64,000 nucleotides of DNA from Leptodactylus fallax (GCA_947044405.1 CAMRHE010001108.1:124001-188000); one strand, 5' to 3'. Positions 38,601 through 50,569 are shown, numbered from the stretch's first letter. Translations and numbers: made by a program. The notes: a model not told the origin generated them from the letters alone.

Positions 38601-41600
38601 GGGGGTCCGGGGTCCAAGAGCTGCGGGATCCAGAGGAAGAGTCACCCACAATACACCACTACTGCTGCCAGCAATGCATTGTGGGGAAGGGGGCACCAGT
38701 TGTGGCAGAGTCTGTACTGGGTACAGGACAGCGGGCACCGGTTATGGCACAGTCTGTACTGGTTACAGGACAGCGGGCACCGGTTATGGCACAGTCTGTA
38801 CTGGTTACAGGACAGCGGGCACCGGTTATGGCACAGTCTGTACTGGTTATAGGACAGCAGGCACTGGGTACAGGATAGCGGGCACCGGTTGTGGCACAGG
38901 CTGTACTGGTTACAGGACAGCGGGCACCGGTTATGGCACAGGCTGTACTGGTTACAGGTCAGCGGGCACCGGTTATGGCACAGGCTGTACTGGTTACAGG
39001 ACAGCGGGCACCGGTTATGGCACAGGCTGTACTGGTTACAGGACAGCGGGCACCGGTTATGGCACAGGCTGTACTGGTTACAGGACAGCGGGCACCGGTT
39101 ATGGCACAGGCTGTACTGGTTACAGGTCAGCGGGCACCGGTTATGGCACAGGCTGTACTGGTTACAGGACAGCGGGCACCGGTTATGGCACAGGCTGTAC
39201 TGGTTACAGGACAGCGGGCACCGGTTATGGCACAGGCTGTACTGGTTACAGGACAGCGGGCACCGGTTATGGCACAGGCTGTACTGGTTACAGGACAGCG
39301 GGCACCGGTTATGGCACAGGCTGTACTGGTTACAGGACAGCGGGCACCGGTTATGGCACAGGCTGTACTGGTTACAGGACAGCGGGCACCGGTTATGGCA
39401 CAGGCTGTACTGGTTACAGGACAGCGGGCACCGGTTATGGCACAGGCTGTACTGGTTACAGGACAGCGGGCACCGGTTATGGCACAGGCTGTACTGGTTA
39501 CAGGACAGCGGGCACCGGTTATGGCACAGGCTGTACTGGTTACAGGACAGCGGGCACCGGTTATGGCACAGGCTGTACTGGTTACAGGACAGCGGGCACC
39601 GGTTATGGCACAGGCTGTACTGGTTACAGGACAGCGGGCACCGGTTATGGCACAGGCTGTACTGGTTACAGGACAGCGGGCACCGGTTATGGCACAGGCT
39701 GTACTGGTTACAGGACAGCGGGCACCGGTTATGGCACAGGCTGTACTGGTTACAGGACAGCGGGCACCGGTTATGGCACAGGCTGTACTGGTTACAGGAC
39801 AGCGGGCACCGGTTATGGCACAGTCTGTACTGGTTACAGGACAGCGGGCACCGGCTGTACTGGGTACAGGACAGAGGGCACCGGTTGTGGCACAGGCTGT
39901 ACTGGTTACAGGACAGCGGGCACCGGTTATGGCACAGGCTGTACTGGGTACAGGACAGCGGGCACCGGTTGTGGCACAGGCTGTACTGGTTATAGGACAG
40001 CGGGCACCGGTTATGGCACAGTCTGTACTGGTTACAGGACAGTGGGCACCGGTTATGGCACAGGCTGTACTGGTTACAGGACAGTGGGCACCGGTTATGG
40101 CACAGGCTGTACTGGTTACAGGACAGCGGGCACCCGTTATGGCACAGGCTGTACTGGTTACAGGACAGCGGGCACCGGTTATGGCACAGTCTGTACTGGT
40201 TATAGGACAGCAGGCACTGGGTACAGGACAGCGGGCACCGGTTATGGCACAGTCTGTACTGGTTATAGGACAGCAGGCACTGGGTACAGGACAGCGGGCA
40301 CCGGTTATGGCACAGTCTGTACTGGTTACAGGACAGCGGGCACCGGTTATGGCACAGGCTGTACTGGTTATAGGACAGCAGGCATTGGTTAAAGGACAGT
40401 GGGCACCGGTTATGGCACAGGCTGTACTGGTTACAGGACAGTGGGCACCGGTTATGGCACAGTCTGTACTGGTTATAGGACAGCGGACACCGGTTATGGC
40501 ACAGTCTGTACTGGTTACAGGACAGTGGGCACCGGTTATGGCACAGGCTGCACTGGTTACAGGACAGTGGGCACCGGTTATGGCACAGGCTGTACTGGTT
40601 ATAGGACAGCGGGCACCGGTTATGGCACAGTCTGTACTGGTTATAGGACAGCAGGCACTGGGTACAGGACAGTGGGCACCGGTTATGGCACAAGCTGTAC
40701 TGGTTATAGGACAGCAGGCATTGGTTACAGGACAGTGGGCACCGGTTATGGCACAGTCTATACTGGTTACAGGACAGTGGGCACCGGTTATGGCACAGTC
40801 TGTACTGGTTACAGGACAGCGGGCACTGGTTATGGCACAGTCTGTACTGGTTACAGGACAGCGGGCACCGGTTATAGCACACTCTGTACTGGTTACAGGA
40901 CAGCGGGCACCGGTTATGGCACAGGCTGTACTGGTTATAGGACAGCAGGCACCGGTTATGGCACAGTCTGTACTGGTTATAGGACAGCAGGCACTGGGTA
41001 CAGGACTGTGGGCATCGGTTATGGCACAGTCTGTACTGGTTACAGGACAGCGGGCACTGGTTATGGCACAAGCTGTACTGGTTATAGGACAGCAGGCATT
41101 GGTTACAGGACAGTGGGCACCGGTTATGGCACAGTCTGTACTGGTTACAGGACAGTGGGCACCGGTTATGGCACAGTCTGTACAGGTTACAGGACAGCGG
41201 GCACCGGTTATAGCACACTCTGTACTGGTTACAGGACAGCGGGCACCGGTTATAGCACACTCTGTACTGGTTACAGGACAGCAGGCGTTGGTTACAGGAC
41301 AGCGGGCACCGGTTATGGCACAGTCTGTACTGGTTACATGACAGCGGGCACCGGTTATGGCACAGTCTGTACTGGTTATAGGACAGCAGGCACTGGGTAC
41401 AGGACAGTGGGCACCGGTTATGGCACAGTCTGTACTGGTTACAGGACAGCGGGCACCGGTTATAGCACACTCTGTACTGGTTACAGGACAGCAGGCGTTG
41501 GTTACAGGACAGCGGGCACCGGTTATGGCACAGGCTGTACTGGTTACAGGACAGCGGGCACCGGTTATGGCACAGGCTGTACTGGTTACAGGACAGCGGG

Positions 41601-44600
41601 CACCGGTTATGGCACAGTCTGTACTGGTTACAGGACAGCGGGCACCGGCTGTACTGGGTACAGGACAGAGGGCACCGGTTGTGGCACAGGCTGTACTGGT
41701 TACAGGACAGCGGGCACCGGTTATGGCACAGGCTGTACTGGGTACAGGACAGCGGGCACCGGTTGTGGCACAGGCTGTACTGGTTATAGGACAGCGGGCA
41801 CCGGTTATGGCACAGTCTGTACTGGTTACAGGACAGTGGGCACCGGTTATGGCACAGGCTGTACTGGTTACAGGACAGTGGGCACCGGTTATGGCACAGG
41901 CTGTACTGGTTACAGGACAGCGGGCACCCGTTATGGCACAGGCTGTACTGGTTACAGGACAGCGGGCACCGGTTATGGCACAGTCTGTACTGGTTATAGG
42001 ACAGCAGGCACTGGGTACAGGACAGCGGGCACCGGTTATGGCACAGTCTGTACTGGTTATAGGACAGCAGGCACTGGGTACAGGACAGCGGGCACCGGTT
42101 ATGGCACAGTCTGTACTGGTTACAGGACAGCGGGCACCGGTTATGGCACAGGCTGTACTGGTTATAGGACAGCAGGCATTGGTTAAAGGACAGTGGGCAC
42201 CGGTTATGGCACAGGCTGTACTGGTTACAGGACAGTGGGCACCGGTTATGGCACAGGCTGTACTGGTTACAGGACAGCGGGCACCGGTTATGGCACAGTC
42301 TGTACTGGTTATAGGACAGCAGGCACTGGGTACAGGACAGCGGGCACCGGTTATGGCACAGTCTGTACTGGTTATAGGACAGCAGGCACTGGGTACAGGA
42401 CAGCGGGCACCGGTTATGGCACAGTCTGTACTGGTTACAGGACAGTGGGCACCGGTTATGGCACAGGCTGCACTGGTTACAGGACAGTGGGCACCGGTTA
42501 TGGCACAGGCTGTACTGGTTATAGGACAGCGGGCACCGGTTATGGCACAGTCTGTACTGGTTATAGGACAGCAGGCACTGGGTACAGGACAGTGGGCACC
42601 GGTTATGGCACAAGCTGTACTGGTTATAGGACAGCAGGCACTGGTTACAGGACAGTGGGCACCGGTTATGGCACAGTCTATACTGGTTACAGGACAGTGG
42701 GCACCGGTTATGGCACAGTCTGTACTGGTTACAGGACAGCGGGCACCGGTTATGGCACAGTCTGTACTGGTTACAGGACAGCGGGCACCGGTTATAGCAC
42801 ACTCTGTACTGGTTACAGGACAGCGGGCACCGGTTATGGCACAGGCTGTACTGGTTATAGGACAGCAGGCACCGGTTATGGCACAGTCTGTACTGGTTAT
42901 AGGACAGCAGGCACTGGGTACAGGACAGTGGGCATCGGTTATGGCACAGTCTGTACTGGTTACAGGACAGCGGGCACTGGTTATGGCACAAGCTGTACTG
43001 GTTATAGGACAGCAGGCATTGGTTACAGGACAGTGGGCACCGGTTATGGCACAGTCTGTACTGGTTACAGGACAGTGGGCACCGGTTATGGCACAGTCTG
43101 TACAGGTTACAGGACAGCGGGCACCGGTTATAGCACACTCTGTACTGGTTACAGGACAGCGGGCACCGGTTATAGCACACTCTGTACTGGTTACAGGACA
43201 GCGGGCGTTGGTTACAGGACAGCGGGCACCGGTTATGGCACAGTCTGTACTGGTTACATGACAGCGGGCACCGGTTATGGCACAGTCTGTACTGGTTATA
43301 GGACAGCAGGCACTGGGTACAGGACAGTGGGCACCGGTTATGGCACAGTCTGTACTGGTTACAGGACAGCGGGCACCGGTTATAGCACACTCTGTACTGG
43401 TTACAGGACAGCAGGCGTTGGTTACAGGACAGCGGGCACCGGTTATGGCACAGGCTGTACTGGTTATAGGACAGCAGGCATTAGTTACAGGACAGTGGGC
43501 ACCGGTTATGGCACAGTCTGTACTGGTTACAGGACAGCGGGCACCGGTTATGGCACAGTCTGTACTGGTTACAGGACAGCGGGCACCGGTTATGGCACAG
43601 GCTGTACTGGTTACAGGACAGCGGGCACCGGTTATGGCACAGGCTGTACTGGTTACAGGACAGCGGGCACCGGTTATGGCACAGGCTGTACTGGTTACAG
43701 GACAGCGGGCACCGGTTATGGCACAGGCTGTACTGGTTACAGGACAGCGGGCACCGGTTATGGCACAGGCTGTACTGGTTACAGGACAGCGGGCACCGGT
43801 TATGGCACAGGCTGTACTGGTTATAGGACAGCAGGCATTAGTTACAGGACAGCGGGCACCGGTTATGGCACAGTCTGTACTGGTTACAGGACAGCGGGCA
43901 CCGGTTATGGCACAGTCTGTACTGGTTACAGGACAGCGGGCACCGGTTATGGCACAGGCTGTACTGGTTACAGGACAGCGGGCACCGGTTATGGCACAGG
44001 CTGTACTGGTTACAGGACAGCGGGCACCGGTTATGGCACAGGCTGTACTGGTTACAGGACAGCGGGCACCGGTTTCGGTGGAGTCTGTACTGGCACCCTC
44101 ACCGTCTTTACTACTCACGTCATTAGTGAATATTCGCCATCTTCAGCGCTGCGCTCCTCCTCTCCCTGCACCGCGATCTCTTGGTCACAGGGCGCCATCC
44201 CGTTGCTCCACTCGCCCAGAGAACTCTGCAGCGTCATCATCCTCACATCTGGCTGGGCGCGGAAAGCGACTTTTCTCTGTCCCAGGTGAAACTGGAGAAC
44301 CAGACGGATTTACAAGCTGTGCTGACCGCTGTGTCCTACACCCGCCCACCCACCAGGGCGCCCACACCACCCACCCACCCACCCACCCGGGCGCCCGCAC
44401 CACCCACCTGACGTGGTGACCCCTTAGGGCTTGACCTCTCTGCTGATTTCACAGGTTTTGATCCCTGAACGACCTCAGAGATAACGTCTGAAATACAAAA
44501 AACAAAATGTATTATTAATCAGCCAGGATGCAGATTTGGATGTGACTGGAGTATAAATCTTGATGAAGCTACCTCCATTAGTGGCGCTGGGCCCCGCAGG

Positions 44601-47580
44601 AGACTCCTTCCCATTCTGGCGCTCCTTGCTCCTGGTGAGAGAAGACACTTGGACGTCTCGGTTTACAGCGCGTGGCGGATCCTCCTGCGGCTGATATGGG
44701 GGTCTCAGAGGAATGGCAGCCGGCGTCTGCTGCAGGCTCGGCCGTGTGAGGTTATCCCGCTCCTCTACAGAGTGTCCATTCACAATCAGCTTCCCTGGGA
44801 AGAAGAAAAAATATCATCATCTACTGAGCGCCCCCTAGTGGAAACTTACAGGAATGTCTCTCTGCTGATGTGCCCTCTTGAGGAAGGTCTCCTGCACTAC
44901 CAGACTACTCACCCTCATCCACGTGAGGATGCCCTGCAGCAGGCCGAGGGGTCAGCGTCTGCCCTGTCTGATCCCGCAGGGTCTCCACATCTAGACCTGT
45001 CAGTAAAATACAACATGTCAGTAAACGCCTCGTAACATCCCGCCAGCTCCAGGCGCTTCCCTTCTCCAGTCACCTCTCAGTGTGAACGTGTGCGCCGTGT
45101 CCCCCAGACGGATCAGCTCTGCTGTAGACTCCGAACCGTCCGCCCCACAGGAAGGAGGATGGAGGTCAGAGGAGAGAGACCTGCGGAGGAGACACGATCA
45201 GAGACAGGAAGTGGAGGGTCACCAGCGGACGTATAGAGGGCGCAGCCGCGTCTTACCCGATAGAAGGAGGCGGCCTCAGGGATACACGGACACCCTTACA
45301 ATCCTGGGGAACCTCCTGGTATCGCCCCCTAAGGTGAGAATCCCTGTACTCCAAATCTTCTGGAAAAGAGAAAACTAAGTGAACCCACAATCTCCATAAC
45401 ATCCTGTATTATACTCCAGAGCTGCGCTCACTATTCTGCTGGTGTAGTCACTGTGTACATACATTACATTACTTATCCTGTATTATACTCCAGAGCTGCG
45501 CTCACTATTCTGCTGGTGCAGTCACTGTGTACATACATTACATTACTTATCCTGTATTATACTCCAGAGCTGCACTCACTATTCTGCTGGTGTAGTCACT
45601 GTGTACATACATTACATTACTTATCCTGTACTGATCCTGAGTTACATCCTGTATTATACTCCAGAGCTGCGCTCACTATTCTGCTGGTACAGTCACAGTG
45701 TGCATACATTACATTACTTATCCTGTATTATACTCCAGAGCTGCGCTCACTATTCTGCTGGTACAGTCACTGTGTACATACATTACATTACTTATCCTGT
45801 ACTGATCCTGAGTTACATCCTGTATTATACTCCAGAGCTGCGCTCACTATTCTGCTGGTACAGTCACTGTGTACATACATTACATTACTTATCCTGTATT
45901 ATACTCCAGAGCTGCGCTCACTATTCTGCTGGTACAGTCACTGTGTACATACATTACATTACTTATCCTGTACTGATCCTGAGTTACATCCTGTATTATA
46001 CTCCAGAGCTGCACTCACTATTCTGCTGGTACAGTCACTGTGTACATACATTATATTACTTATCCTGTATTATACTCCAGAGCTGCGCTCACTATTCTGC
46101 TGGTGCAGTCACTGTGTACATACATTACATTACTTATCCTGTACTGATCCTGAGTTACATCCTGTATTATACTCCAGAGCTGCGCTCACTATTCTGCTGG
46201 TACAGTCACTGTGTACATACATTACATTACTTATCCTGTATTATACTCCAGAGCTGCGCTCACTATTCTGCTGGTACAGTCACTGTGTACATACATTACA
46301 TTACTTATCCTGTACTGATCCTGAGTTACATCCTGTATTATACTCCAGAGCTGCGCTCACTATTCTGCTGGTGCAGTCACTGTGTACATACATTACATTA
46401 CTTATCCTGTATTATACTCCAGAGCTGCGCTCACTATTCTGCTGGTGCAGTCACTGTGTACATACATTACATTACTTATCCTGTATTATACTCCAGAGCT
46501 GCGCTCACTATTCTGCTGGTGCAGTCCCTGTGTACATACATTACATTACTTATCCTGTATTATACTCCAGAGCTGCGCTCACTATTCTGCTGGTGCAGTC
46601 ACTGTGTACATACATTACATTACTTATCCTGTACTGATCCTGAGTTACATCCTGTATTATACTCCAGAGCTGCGCTCACTGTGTATATACACATTATTTA
46701 TTCTCCAGAGCTGCGCTCACTATTCTGCATTATCTTACCTCCATTCTGGGAGGACGCCTCGCTGATCTGCTCGGTCAGATATTCCAGTAATCCGTCAAAT
46801 ATCTCCAGGAGGTTCCTGATGGTCTCGCTGTCTCCTCGGACAATGTTCTCACCTATGGGATGACGCACGGAGTGGGCGGTGACGCAATTGTGGAGAAAGG
46901 GGCGGGGTCTCTAAATGGGGGTGGAGCCAGTGACCTTACCTGTTATATGGGACAGGCTAACTTGCAGATAGTCCAGGGCCAGAGAGTCAATGACTGACTG
47001 CACATTGTGGGCGTCGTCTTCAGGTGTGCGAGAGTCAAGGATAAAATCTGCGGAGAAGGAGGGTTTATATTATGGGGCGGAGCCTGGTCATGTGACTACA
47101 GCCTGGTGAGACGCTCTGCAGCGCTATAGTAGACTGTGCAATACTCAGTAAACGGAAACCTTCTGGAACAGTCCGAGGATCTGCTACAACTGTCTCCAGT
47201 GTAGAACACCCTCTGAGGGTTTGTTACAATGTATCAGCCTGGAGAGCACAGAGGACTGTGTAGACTGATACACTGTAACAAACGCTCAGCTGTGAGAAGT
47301 AATAGGAAGGGACGGATATACCTACCTGGCACTTTTTCCCCTAGAATGGCTTCGTACAAGGCGACAAAGAATCGGGCGTCACAGTGTCGCAGCTCGCCCA
47401 CCGGCAGGTTCATGTGGCAGCGGGTCACCAGGCTGTTGGCGATCGTCACCCAGTCTGTAGGGGAGAAAGGCAAAGGTCAAACACAACGGCACCACCTGGG
47501 GGCAGATCCAGACAAAATACCCCAAGAGGGGCAACTACGTAATGACATGGAAGATACTGACCATTCTCCTGCGTGCCCAT
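29644..47580 (-). CDS. CEP95: CEP95 (CCDC45) centrosomal coiled-coil protein
   Basis: Centrosome/spindle-pole protein of poorly known function. Coding exons (minus): 47562-47580, 47326-47454, 46940-47047, 46739-46852, 45257-45359, 45074-45180, 44913-44996, 44573-44794, 44408-44487, 44119-44276, 38481-38620, 38290-38404, 37944-38128, 31561-31653, 31342-31477, 30910-31079, 30752-30826, 30337-30489, 30045-30191, 29898-29969, 29644-29820. The N-terminus ([10 protein letters not shown] ... LGEKVP, then [18 protein letters not shown]) is the CH-like domain of CEP95 proteins. The middle is low complexity ([12 protein letters not shown] conserved). The C-terminal third is charged coiled coil. The start has a good Kozak context (GCCACCATGG). 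About 860 codons; the human protein is about 821. Phases agree at all junctions except exon 10 (ends phase 2) to exon 11 (needs phase 1), which flank a 5.4-kb array. A small exon may be missed there or a base is wrong. Confidence 0.94.
30561..30676. repeat. foldback MITE-like repeat in CEP95 intron 17
   Basis: CACTGAGGGTTTGTTACAATGT and ATACATTGTAACAACCACTCAG form inverted arms around about 60 bp. Same family as 13229-13312 and 47209-47296. The region between exons 17 and 18 is otherwise unremarkable. Confidence 0.65.
31096..31325. repeat. 53-bp tandem repeat, 4+ copies, CEP95 intron 15
   Basis: GCAGCTGTGTGAGCGGCCC anchors recur at an exact 53-bp spacing (31151, 31204, 31257, 31310, with a start near 31098). 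Units differ by one to three bases. The array fills most of the intron between exon 16 (ends 31079) and exon 15 (starts 31342). Confidence 0.93.
31660..37785. repeat. about 47-bp G-run minisatellite filling CEP95 intron 13
   Basis: About 125 units of GACAGACAATATCAGCTACT followed by GCTGCCTGGTATCAGCC and AGAGAGGGGGG. The core of about 38 bp is nearly invariant, while the G-run varies from about 5 to 20. Sub-variants (a TTACAGACAAT start; a GGCCGGGG... form) recur together at about 33280-33400, 33885-34000, 36055-36170, 36710-36830 and 37415-37530, marking higher-order units of roughly 0.6-0.7 kb. It begins about 7 bp from the exon 14 boundary (31653) and ends about 160 bp from exon 13. The plus-strand ORF of 1,513 codons across it is an artefact. 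Confidence 0.96.
38690..44085. repeat. 42-bp minisatellite filling CEP95 intron 10, about 128 copies
   Basis: Unit: GGTTACAGGACAGCGGGCACC followed by GGTTATGGCACAGGCTGTACT (42 bp). The section 38900-39830 is almost perfectly homogeneous. From 39830 to 43450 variants (AGTCTG, AGCAGGCACTGG, ATAGCACACTC) alternate in a higher-order pattern. It is a multiple of 3, so all frames stay open and generate overlapping ORFs of up to 1,663 codons on both strands, none of which is a gene. It lies between CEP95 exons 11 and 10. Confidence 0.96.
39850..43440. repeat. 1,794-bp higher-order duplication inside the 42-bp array
   Basis: Rare variants recur at a fixed distance: CCGGCTGTACTGGGTACAGG at 39851 and 41645, and the GGTTAAAGGACAG variant at 40387 and 42181, both 1,794 bp apart. 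Further right the offset grows to 1,920 bp (the GGCGTTGG variant at 41285 and 43205), i.e. three extra 42-bp units in the second copy. It shows a block duplication of about 43 units. Confidence 0.85.
45395..46725. repeat. 74/97-bp tandem repeat in CEP95 intron 4
   Basis: Unit of about 74 bp: CCTGTATTATACTCCAGAGC, TGCGCTCACTATTCTGCTGG, TGCAGTCACTGTGTACATAC, ATTACATTACTTAT. In alternate units a 23-bp insert (CCTGTACTGATCCTGAGTTACAT) precedes the next copy, giving a dimer of about 171 bp. About 16 copies lie between exons 5 and 4. Long plus-strand ORFs are repeat artefacts. Confidence 0.94.
47209..47296. repeat. foldback MITE-like repeat in CEP95 intron 2
   Basis: The best-preserved copy of the family: CTGAGGGTTTGTTACAATGTA and TACACTGTAACAAACGCTCAG are inverted arms with about 45 bp between. 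It sits about 30 bp from exon 2 (ends 47326), close to its splice donor. Confidence 0.7.
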
Positions 47581-47604
47581 GGTGGCTTCTGCCTCTAATC
47601 AGGG

Positions 47605-48450
47605 GGGGAGCAGCCTTTAGATACCCCAGGTCCAGGGGGGGGGGGGGAGCAGCCTCAAGTTACCCCAAGTCCAGGGGGGGGGAGCAGCCTCCAGTTGCCC
47701 CAGGTCCGGGGGGGGGTAGCAGCCTCCAGTTACCCCAGGTCTAGGGGGGGCAGCAGCCTCCAGATACCCCAGGTCTAGGGGGGGCAGCAGTCTCCAGTTA
47801 CCCCAGGTCCAGGGGGGGCAGCAGCCTCCAGTTACCCCAGGTCTAGGGGGCAGCAGCCTCCAGTTACCCCAGGTCTAGGGGGGCAGCAGCCTCCAGTTAC
47901 CCCAGGTCTAGGGGGGGCAGCAGCCTCCAGTTACCCCAGGTCCGGGGGGGCAGCAGCCTCCAGTTACCCCAGGTCTAGGGGTGCAGCAGCCTCCAGTTAC
48001 CCCAGGTCTAGGGGGGCAGCAGCCTCCAGTTACCCCAGGTCTAGAAGGGCAGCAGCCTCCAGTTACCCCAGGTCTAGGGGGGGCAGCAGCCTCCAGTTAC
48101 CCCAGGTCCAGGGGGGGGCAGCAGCCTCCAGTTACCCCAGGTCCAGGGGGGGCAGCAGCCTCCAGTTACCCCAGGTCCGGGGGGGGGGGTAGCAGCCTCC
48201 AGTTACCCCAGGTCTAGGGGGGGCAGCAGCCTCCAGTTACCCCAGGTCTAGGGGGGGCAGCAGCCTCCAGTTACCCCAGGTCTAGGGGGGCAGCAGCCTC
48301 CAGTTACCCCAGGTCTAGGGGGGTAGCAGTCTCCAGTTACCCCAGGTCTAGGGGGGTAGCAGCCTCCAGTTACCCCAGGTCCAGGGGGGCAGCAGCCTCC
48401 AGTTACCCCAGGTCCAGGGGGGGTAGCAGCCTCCAGTTACCCCAGCTCCA
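47605..48450. repeat. about 32-bp minisatellite at the CEP95 5' end
   Basis: About 26 copies of CAGCAGCCTCCAGTTACCCC followed by AGGTCTAGGGGGG, with a variable G-run. It begins about 25 bp upstream of the CEP95 start codon (47578-47580, minus strand) and separates it from the CpG-rich promoter at 48480-48800. The array is therefore in the 5' UTR or, if a leader exon exists, in a 5' UTR intron. A CTGATTAG motif (minus strand) just before the start codon could be an acceptor. Confidence 0.92.
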
Positions 48451-48479
48451 GGTTGTTGCCCCTCCGACTCTCAGTAGTT

Positions 48480-48800
48480 CAGGGCATTTAAACCGCCAGT
48501 ACGTTCTGATTGGCCGCGGAGGACCCGGCTGTTACTTCCGGATATGACGTCACTTTCGCCCGTTAAACCCGCCGTAGTTTTCACTTGTCTGTGAGAGACC
48601 GGGACTGAGAACCGAGAGACGGAAAGTAACCGCGAGGAGGAAACAAGGAACGGGAACCGAAAGGAAAACCCCCGTATAGCACTAGACTGTACACATCCGC
48701 CGACATGTAGTCCCGGCAGTGACGTCACCAGACCAGAAGGGCGGGGTCAGAAGTGCTCCTGGATGACGCGTGGTCAACCGCTCCTGTTGCCATGGCGACA
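48480..48800 (-). promoter_or_regulatory. CEP95 promoter region
   Basis: GC/CpG-rich unique sequence upstream of CEP95. Visible motifs: an inverted CCAAT box (ATTGG, 48509-48513), an ETS-type ACTTCCGG (48534-48541), palindromic CRE sites TGACGTCA at 48545-48552 and 48720-48727, and an X-box-like GTTGCCATGGCGAC at 48786-48799. No TATA box. The combination is typical of a housekeeping promoter. TSS not determined. Confidence 0.6.
48786..48799. promoter_or_regulatory. X-box-like RFX site
   Basis: GTTGCCATGGCGAC is one base from the palindromic RFX consensus GTTGCCATGGCAAC. RFX factors drive many ciliary and centrosomal genes, so a site in front of CEP95 is plausible. Motif match only. Confidence 0.5.
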
Positions 48801-48811
48801 GCTGTATTTAT

Positions 48812-48812
<1 letters not shown>

Positions 48813-48852
<40 letters not shown>
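48813..48852. repeat. (CA)n/(TA)n microsatellite
   Basis: A short ACACAC run followed by an alternating TA run between the CEP95 promoter and the 41-bp array. Confidence 0.9.
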
Positions 48853-48854
<2 letters not shown>

Positions 48855-48914
48855 AGAAACGTGATGTATAAGAGGGCAGTGTGCACAGCGCCCAACACAG
48901 CCTGTACCGCTCCG

Positions 48915-49803
48915 CATCAGAGCTGTATCATACAGGAGGGGATTAGATACACCACTCAGCAGACAGTATCACACAGGATAGGATTAGATACACAGCTCAG
49001 CTCACAGTATCACACAGGATAGGATTAGATACACCGCTCAGCTCACAGTATCACACAGGATAGGATTAGATACACAGCTCAGCAGGCAGTATGACACAGG
49101 ATAGGATTAGATACACAGCTCAGCTCACAGTATCACACAGGATAGGATTAGATACACCGCTCAGCTCACAGTATCACACAGGATAGGATTAGATACACAG
49201 CTCAGCTCACAGTATCACACAGGATAGGATTAGATACACCGCTCAGCTCACAGTATCACACAGGATAGGATTAGATACACTGCTCAGCAGACAGTATCAC
49301 ACAGGATAGGATTAGATACACAGCTCAGCTCACAGTATCACACAGGATAGGATTAGATACACCGCTCAGCTCACAGTATCCCACAGGATAGGATTAGATA
49401 CACCAGCTCAGCTCACAGTATCACACAGGATAGGATTAGATACACCGCTCAGCAGGCAGTATGACACAGGATAGGATTAGATACACAGATCAGCTCACAG
49501 TATCACACAGGATAGGATTAGATACACAGCTCAGAGATTCACACAGGATAGGATTAGATACACAGCTCAGCAGACAGTATCACACAGGATAGGATTAGAT
49601 ACACCGCTCAGCAGACAGTATCACACAGGATAGGATTAGATACACAGCTCAGAGATTCACACAGGATAGGATTAGATACACAGCTCAGCAGGCAGTATCA
49701 CACAGGATAGGATTAGATACATAGGTCAGCAGGCAGTATCACACAGGATAGGATTAGATACATAGGTCAGCAGGCAGTATCACACAGGATAGGATTAGAT
49801 ACA
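48915..49803. repeat. 41-bp minisatellite, first array
   Basis: About 21 copies of ATTAGATACACAGCTCAGCA followed by GACAGTATCACACAGGATAGG (41 bp). CAGCTCAG/CCGCTCAG and CAGACAG/CAGGCAG/CTCACAG variants occur. A shorter unit (GCTCAGAGATTCACACAGG) occurs twice. It is directly followed by unique segment U1 and is the same family as 53663-58636. Confidence 0.96.
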
Positions 49804-50569
49804 CGTCCTCAGACACTTTCTTTCTTCTCTCAGGCTATCACTATGGGGGGCAGTTACATATACAGTAGGGCTCCCGCTCTCCTCCATTGTTATACCCTAG
49901 GTGGGGGCAGGTAACCAGGGCAGGCAGGAAGTGTCACCATAGTAACCAATCACATCCCGGCCTTCACTTTACTACCTGCCATGGATACTTGTAGGCCGCC
50001 CTCTGGTTGCTACTGGCAACCTCCTCCATCTATAGGGTTATATAGGTGACTGATAGGTAACCCCGTACATGTGTGTAGGGCACCCCGCAGTCTGCTGCGT
50101 CCCATGTGAATTACATAGAGCCAAGCAGCGGATCATCAGGACACGTTTCCCGGACAGCGCACTGACCCACTCATTTCTATGGGCCTGTACACATAGCTGT
50201 GAATGACACCGCCACGTGTGCGGGCCACGAAATATAGACCAGGCCCTATTCCTGCCCTAGTTTGTGGCTCCTATTCATTTAATGAAAGGCTCGTGCATAG
50301 GCGGCACATGGGTGACATCCACAGCCGGCCGGCAGCTCATGGTCGTCTGTAACCGGCCTTAGATTGTGATGGGATTTCCTAGCGTTAGGTTTGCGGAGTC
50401 ACTTCCTATAGGAGATTCTTTGCATTTACGGTTTAGGGTTTATCATTGGCAGCCACATTATAGGGTTATATTCTCTGTACCTGACACGCAGTCTGTTTGT
50501 TCACACTTTCCTTTGTGATGGGAATTTATTGGATTTTACATGAATAAATATGGTTATTATTATTCTATA
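49804..50569. repeat. 766-bp duplicated segment, copy U1
   Basis: Identical in length to 58637-59402. By eye only two substitutions were found (50100 T versus 58933 C; 50503 A versus 59336 G). No gene was recognised. Contains a CCAAT motif, a GTTGCTACTGGCAAC imperfect palindrome and an AATAAATATGG motif near the end. Followed immediately by the Penelope-like element. Confidence 0.95.

Noticed and set aside
38642..44118. ORFs of 1,582 and 1,663 codons (minus) and several of 370-820 codons (plus) as genes
   Set aside because: All are translations of the 42-bp repeat in overlapping frames. There is no codon bias or domain, and they sit in a CEP95 intron.
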